A stretch of 64,000 nucleotides of DNA from SKNW01 sp050485865 (lineage in GTDB: Bacteria > Gemmatimonadota > Gemmatimonadetes > Longimicrobiales > Gaopeijiaceae), in the NCBI GenBank assembly GCA_050485865.1, contig JBJHCE010000002.1, forward strand, positions 36,743 through 100,742, read 5' to 3'. A program made the translations under genes and the position numbers. Under the pieces are notes generated by a model. That model ran no database searches. It was not told where the DNA came from and saw only the letters and a program-made list of their open reading frames with translations. Shown one piece after another: positions 60,645-64,000 of this stretch; the first letter of the stretch is position 1; each line of letters begins with the position of its first letter.

Positions 60645-61751
60645 TCAGGAGGGGGTCACGGCCCCCGTCCGACCCCGCTCCGCAGCGGGGATCAGCACGT
60701 CTTCGAGCAGGGAGTGGAGGGCTCGGGTGGGGGCGCCGGAGCGTCCGCCGAGGGGATTCGAGGTGGTCACGACGGTGAGTTCCAGTTCCGGCACGATGAA
60801 GATGTACTGCCCGCCGTGGCCCCAGGCGAACCGGACCTCGTAGCCCCCGTACTCCCGGATCCACCAGCCCAGGCCGTGGCCGTGGCCGTTGAAGCGGGAG
60901 GTCCCCCGCTGGGTCCACGAGTCCTGGATCCACGCCTCCGAAACGATCCGCCGCCCCTCGTGGACCCCGCCGTTCCGGTAGAGCTCGCCGTAGACGAGCA
61001 TCTCCCGGGGGCGGAGCCCCATCTCGTTTCCACCCAGGTAGACGCCCTGGGGATCCCGGGTCCAGGGGGAGAGGGTGATGCCGAGGGGAGCGAAGAGGAC
61101 CCGGCGCGCGTAGGCGAGGGTGCTCTCGCCGGTGGCCCGGGTGAGGACGGCGGAGAGGACGTGGGTGCTCCCGGTACTGTACACCATGCGCCCGCCCGGC
61201 TCCTCGACGAAGGGGCGCCTCAGGGCGTCACGCACCCAGTTGGAGCTCCCGGCCCAGGCCCCGTAGTTCCCCCCGGAGGTGGACTGGAGCCCGGCCTGCA
61301 TCCCGAGGAGGTGCCCGAGGGTCACCCGGTGGATGCGGGGGTCGGGGTTCACCCCCTCGAACTCGGGAAAGTACTGGAGGGCCGGCACCTCGAGCCCGTC
61401 GATCGTCCCCTCCTCGATGGCGATCCCCACCAGGGTCGAGATCACCGCCTTCGACGCCGACTTGATGTTCGCCACCCGGTTCGGGCCGGCGCCGTTGAAG
61501 TAGGCCTCCCGCTCGAGTTCGCCATGCCGGGCCACGAGGAGGCTGTAGAGCCGGGGCATGGAGGCCGCCCGCGCGAATGCCTCGTCGAGGAGGATCGAGT
61601 CCAGCCCGACGCTCGGCGGGGGCGAGGTGACCACCGCCCTGGCCGTGGGCGGGGCCTCGGCGGTCGAGGCACCCGGAGGGGCGTCCATGCATCCCCCTGC
61701 GGCCACCAGGGCCAGGGCGGCCCCCATCGCGAGGTTCCGGACCGGGTCCAT
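60645..61751 (-). CDS. Serine hydrolase of the beta-lactamase family (lipoprotein)
   Basis: A 368-residue exported hydrolase of the class C beta-lactamase/esterase superfamily. Lipobox AAGGC (Cys21), SxxK motif SASK (Ser98, Lys101), a YST motif at the usual YxN place, and HGGQ near the C-terminus. It probably acts on esters, amides or peptides in the periplasm; the substrate cannot be told. ATG 61751 was chosen so that it does not run into the amidohydrolase gene, whose stop is 17 bp upstream; the two genes are likely co-transcribed. Confidence 0.85.
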   Translation of the reverse strand: MDPVRNLAMGAALALVAAGGCMDAPPGASTAEAPPTARAVVTSPPPSVGLDSILLDEAFARAASMPRLYSLLVARHGELEREAYFNGAGPNRVANIKSASKAVISTLVGIAIEEGTIDGLEVPALQYFPEFEGVNPDPRIHRVTLGHLLGMQAGLQSTSGGNYGAWAGSSNWVRDALRRPFVEEPGGRMVYSTGSTHVLSAVLTRATGESTLAYARRVLFAPLGITLSPWTRDPQGVYLGGNEMGLRPREMLVYGELYRNGGVHEGRRIVSEAWIQDSWTQRGTSRFNGHGHGLGWWIREYGGYEVRFAWGHGGQYIFIVPELELTVVTTSNPLGGRSGAPTRALHSLLEDVLIPAAERGRTGAVTPS

Positions 61752-61768
61752 GGTTCCCACCGAGTGGG

Positions 61769-63427
61769 TCAGTAGCGCGGAAGGGGCGCGTCTGGCGCCC
61801 ATCCCCGCTCGACCTTCTGGGCCCGGACCATCTCCGCCACATCCTCGAGGAGCCGTTTCGCGTCGTAGACGATCCCGTCCTTGATCGTCCAGACGACGCC
61901 GCCGACCCGGACCGCCTCTCCCGTATCGTCGTCCAGCTTCACCGCTCCGGTGCCGTAGAGAACCTTCAAGTTCTGCAGGGGGTTCTCCGCCACGATGACG
62001 AGGTCCGCAAGCTTCCCGGGCTCGATGGTGCCGATGGGCGGCTGCTCGCCCTTCACCTCCCAGATCTCCTGGGCCGCGTACATCGTGGCCGCCCGGATCA
62101 CCTCCAGGGGATGGAGGCCCACCTCGCGGAGGAGCTCCAGCTCCTCGATGTATCCGAACCCGTAGTTCTTGTAGATGAACCCCGCATCCGCACCGGCAGT
62201 GATCCTACCGCCGGCCCGGTGGAAGTCGGCGAGGAAGTCCATCCACTTCCGGTAGAAGGCGCGCCACTCCGCCTCCTCCTCGGTCCCCCAGTAGAACCAG
62301 TACGACCCGTGGGCCCGGCGGTTCGGCCGATAGAAGTCCCACATCGAGGGGAGGGTGTAGCGGTCATGCCACTCCGCCTCCCGGGCCCGCATCACGTCGC
62401 GGTTCGCCTCGTAGATCGTCATCGTGGGGTTGATGAAGAACCCGCGTTCCACGAGCTCCTCCACGAGGGCGTTCCAGGGTTCGCTCCCCCGGTCATGGCT
62501 CTGCCGCCAGAGCTGGGCTACCTCGGCAAAGCGATGCTGCTCGTCCTGGTAGTTGTAGTCCAGGCGGTAGGGCTGGGACTGGTGGTCCCGGAGAAGGCTC
62601 TCGAGGAGCCCGTAGAAGTGGGTCATTCCGGTGAGCCCGGCCCGGGCCGCCTGGCGCACGTTCATCTGCGCCACGCGGGGCTGCGACAGGTGTGCCGTGG
62701 TCCCCATGCCGAGCTGGTTCGCCTCGTCCACGATGGCCGAAAAGAGGTGGGGCTCCATGGCCTGGGTGTGGAACTTGATCCCGTCCACGCCCTGGGCGTG
62801 GGCCCAGCGCACCCACTCCCGCCCCTTCTCCGGGGTGTCGATCCGACCCTGGTTCCACCCGCTCCCCGGCCTCTGGTAGTTCACGATCCGGGGTGCCACG
62901 ATCTCGTTCGCAGCACTCCGGGCCTGCTCGCTCAGCGACAGGTCGAAGCCGGTGAGCCCCACGCCCCGCACGGTGGTCACCCCGTGGGCGAGCCAGAGCT
63001 TGTAGGCGTAGGCGAGCTCGGGGTTCTTGGGCGCCCCCCCCGCGTGGGCGTGGTTGTCGATGAACCCCGGGAGCACGTACATGCCGTGGGCGTCGATCTC
63101 GTGGTCCGCCCCCCGGGGCCGGCTCCCCTCGTTGATCGAGACCCCGGGGTACCCGACGGTCTGCACCGAGACGATCCGGTTCCCCTCGATCACGATGTCG
63201 GTGGGCCCGGCGGGCGGAGCCCCCGTTCCGTCAATGACGATCGCACCCCGGATGATGAGCCGCTGAAAGGGTCCTTCGCCCTCATCGGCGCCCCGGTCCG
63301 GAGCAGGAACGGTCTGGGCGAACGCCCCCGGCGCACCCGTGAAGACGGCGAGGAGTGAAGCCACGAGGAGAAACCGGGTGCGCGCGCGGCTGCGCAGGCC
63401 CTGGGCGGAGAGAACGGCTCGATGCAT
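61769..63427 (-). CDS. Secreted amidohydrolase family protein
   Basis: A 552-residue metal-dependent amidohydrolase. A signal peptide (to about AFAQT, residue 38) is followed by the family fold: LIIRGAIVIDGTGAPPAGPTDIVIEGNRI in parts, PGFIDNHAHAGG (metal His pair), GIKFHTQ (possible bridging Lys), TTAHLSQPR, THFYG and the metal Asp of ITAGADAGFIYKN, then GTIEPGKLADLVIV. It resembles imidazolonepropionase/prolidase-like enzymes secreted by Gemmatimonadota and Bacteroidota. Substrate unknown. Confidence 0.9.
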   Translation of the reverse strand: MHRAVLSAQGLRSRARTRFLLVASLLAVFTGAPGAFAQTVPAPDRGADEGEGPFQRLIIRGAIVIDGTGAPPAGPTDIVIEGNRIVSVQTVGYPGVSINEGSRPRGADHEIDAHGMYVLPGFIDNHAHAGGAPKNPELAYAYKLWLAHGVTTVRGVGLTGFDLSLSEQARSAANEIVAPRIVNYQRPGSGWNQGRIDTPEKGREWVRWAHAQGVDGIKFHTQAMEPHLFSAIVDEANQLGMGTTAHLSQPRVAQMNVRQAARAGLTGMTHFYGLLESLLRDHQSQPYRLDYNYQDEQHRFAEVAQLWRQSHDRGSEPWNALVEELVERGFFINPTMTIYEANRDVMRAREAEWHDRYTLPSMWDFYRPNRRAHGSYWFYWGTEEEAEWRAFYRKWMDFLADFHRAGGRITAGADAGFIYKNYGFGYIEELELLREVGLHPLEVIRAATMYAAQEIWEVKGEQPPIGTIEPGKLADLVIVAENPLQNLKVLYGTGAVKLDDDTGEAVRVGGVVWTIKDGIVYDAKRLLEDVAEMVRAQKVERGWAPDAPLPRY

Positions 63428-63450
63428 GGACGGCTCCGAGGGTGTGGATG

Positions 63451-63729
63451 TCAGACGCGTCTCTTGCTCGTCAGGATCCCGACGACGAGCACGATGACGA
63501 TGGCCCCGAAGATCGACCAGACCACGGGGAACCGCTGGCCGCCGACCTCGACGGCGAAGAGCTCCGGGAGCCGAAGCTGGGCGGCGATCCACATTCCGAC
63601 CAGGGCCCCCACGAATCCAAGGGCCACGGAAACGAGGCATCCGCCCCGGGAGAACCCGGTGATCGCCTGGCCCAGGGCGCCGCAGACGCCGGCCACGATC
63701 AGGAGTACCACGAACTCGAGAAAGGTCAC
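63451..63729 (-). CDS. GlsB/YeaQ/YmgE family stress-response membrane protein
   Basis: A 92-residue inner-membrane protein of the transglycosylase-associated family. Three hydrophobic segments are visible: FVVLLIVAGVCGALGQAI, CLVSVALGFVGALVGMWIAAQL and WSIFGAIVIVLVVGIL, with the GF-RGG turn typical of the family between the first two. Its exact function is not known; relatives are stress-induced. It lies 23 bp upstream of the amidohydrolase gene. Confidence 0.88.
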   Translation of the reverse strand: MTFLEFVVLLIVAGVCGALGQAITGFSRGGCLVSVALGFVGALVGMWIAAQLRLPELFAVEVGGQRFPVVWSIFGAIVIVLVVGILTSKRRV

Positions 63730-63781
63730 GGGTCCCTCCGGTCGGGAAGGATCCGCCGGGGCGGAGTCGGCAGCGCGCGCA

Positions 63782-64000
63782 TCACATTCTCCGGTACGAG
63801 GGGCCGCTCCCGCCCTCCCGGGGCGTCCAGCGGGGACCGACCACGTCGGTGGCCTTGCAGTCTACGCAGTTCGGAGCGTTCACGACAAGCCGGTCCCCGT
63901 CGCGCTCATAGACGGCGGCGGGGCACATGTGGGCGAGGAACTCGGCCATCTCCGCGGAAACGTCCTTCCCCACGACGAGATGCGACGGGATGTCGTCCCG
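63782..64000 (-). CDS. C-terminus of electron transfer flavoprotein:quinone oxidoreductase (partial)
   Basis: The gene continues past the right edge; 72 codons are seen. The tail AHMCPAAVYERDGDRLVVN, then APNCVDCKATDV and PREGGSGPSYRRM, matches the ETF-QO iron-sulfur domain end. ETF-QO passes electrons from acyl-CoA dehydrogenases to quinone. Of the four cluster cysteines in the usual form (C-P, then CxxCxxC), the last is Thr here (CVDCKAT), and the following loop is shorter. Either this is a variant family member, or the cluster is changed. A FixX-like ferredoxin is the alternative. Confidence 0.75.
   Translation of the reverse strand, partial: RDDIPSHLVVGKDVSAEMAEFLAHMCPAAVYERDGDRLVVNAPNCVDCKATDVVGPRWTPREGGSGPSYRRM

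Overview
The window is very GC-rich (about 70% by eye), densely coded and without any rRNA, tRNA or intact transposon that I can see. Genes include an alternative complex III (actABCDEF), a putative bacillithiol-disulfide reductase (ypdA), glycine cleavage proteins, a Lon protease, an ETF:quinone oxidoreductase tail, many lipoproteins and secreted hydrolases, and a type I-G (formerly I-U) CRISPR-Cas locus. Together they suggest an aerobic, heterotrophic, Gram-negative-type bacterium. Gemmatimonadota or a neighbouring phylum is my best guess, but this is inference from gene content only.

Layout. 1-894: end of a TolQ/ExbB proton-channel operon. 1018-7178: a five-gene dipeptide/oligopeptide ABC importer (dppF, dppD, dppC, dppB, substrate-binding lipoprotein, all on the minus strand). 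7265-12312: lipoate ligase-like protein, UPF0173 metal hydrolase, gcvP and gcvH. 12542-17320 (plus strand): acyl-CoA dehydrogenase, tatA, trmJ-like methyltransferase, a GAF-GGDEF diguanylate cyclase and an inositol-monophosphatase-family enzyme. 17347-17382: a strong bidirectional terminator. 17406-24959 (minus): the complete actABCDEF operon, with a candidate sigma-70 promoter at 25021-25050. 25133-27284 (plus): a DUF432-like protein, an MscS channel and a small protein, translationally coupled. 27313-29480 (minus): an ABC-2 exporter. 29706: an AbrB-fold protein. 29950-33894 (minus): luxC/luxE-like acyl-reduction genes coupled to two unknown proteins. 34055-39342: ypdA, mgtE, ygfZ-like, sirB1-like, lipoprotein. 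39343-45643: lon, site-2 protease with CBS domains, lytic transglycosylase. 45702-47042: beta-propeller lipoprotein. 47043-60300: the CRISPR-Cas island. 60645-64000 (minus): serine hydrolase, secreted amidohydrolase, GlsB/YeaQ-type membrane protein and the 3' end of an ETF-QO gene.

CRISPR-Cas island. The main array (47892-50231) has 33 repeats of 36 bp and 32 spacers of 35-38 bp. The minus-strand repeat ends in ATTGAAGC, the usual crRNA 5' handle. The most altered repeats lie at the far left, so the leader is on the right, next to cas2. The cas operon (minus strand) reads cas3 - csx17 (cas8) - csb1 (cas7) - csb2 (cas5-cas6 fusion) - cas4-cas1 fusion - cas2. At the other end of the operon, upstream of cas3, I found a second, diverged mini-array of two 38-bp repeats around one 37-nt spacer (60170-60282). 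As RNA on the minus strand it keeps both hairpins and one intact ATTGAAGC handle. It looks like either a relic or a crRNA-like regulatory guide for the cas operon, and is the most interesting element here. To the left of the main array lies a decayed copy of the last ~44 codons of the lytic transglycosylase gene (47257-47397).

Many neighbouring genes overlap by 4 bp (ATGA or GTGA), so translation is tightly coupled and GTG starts are common. Start positions below use these overlaps and Shine-Dalgarno sequences where visible.
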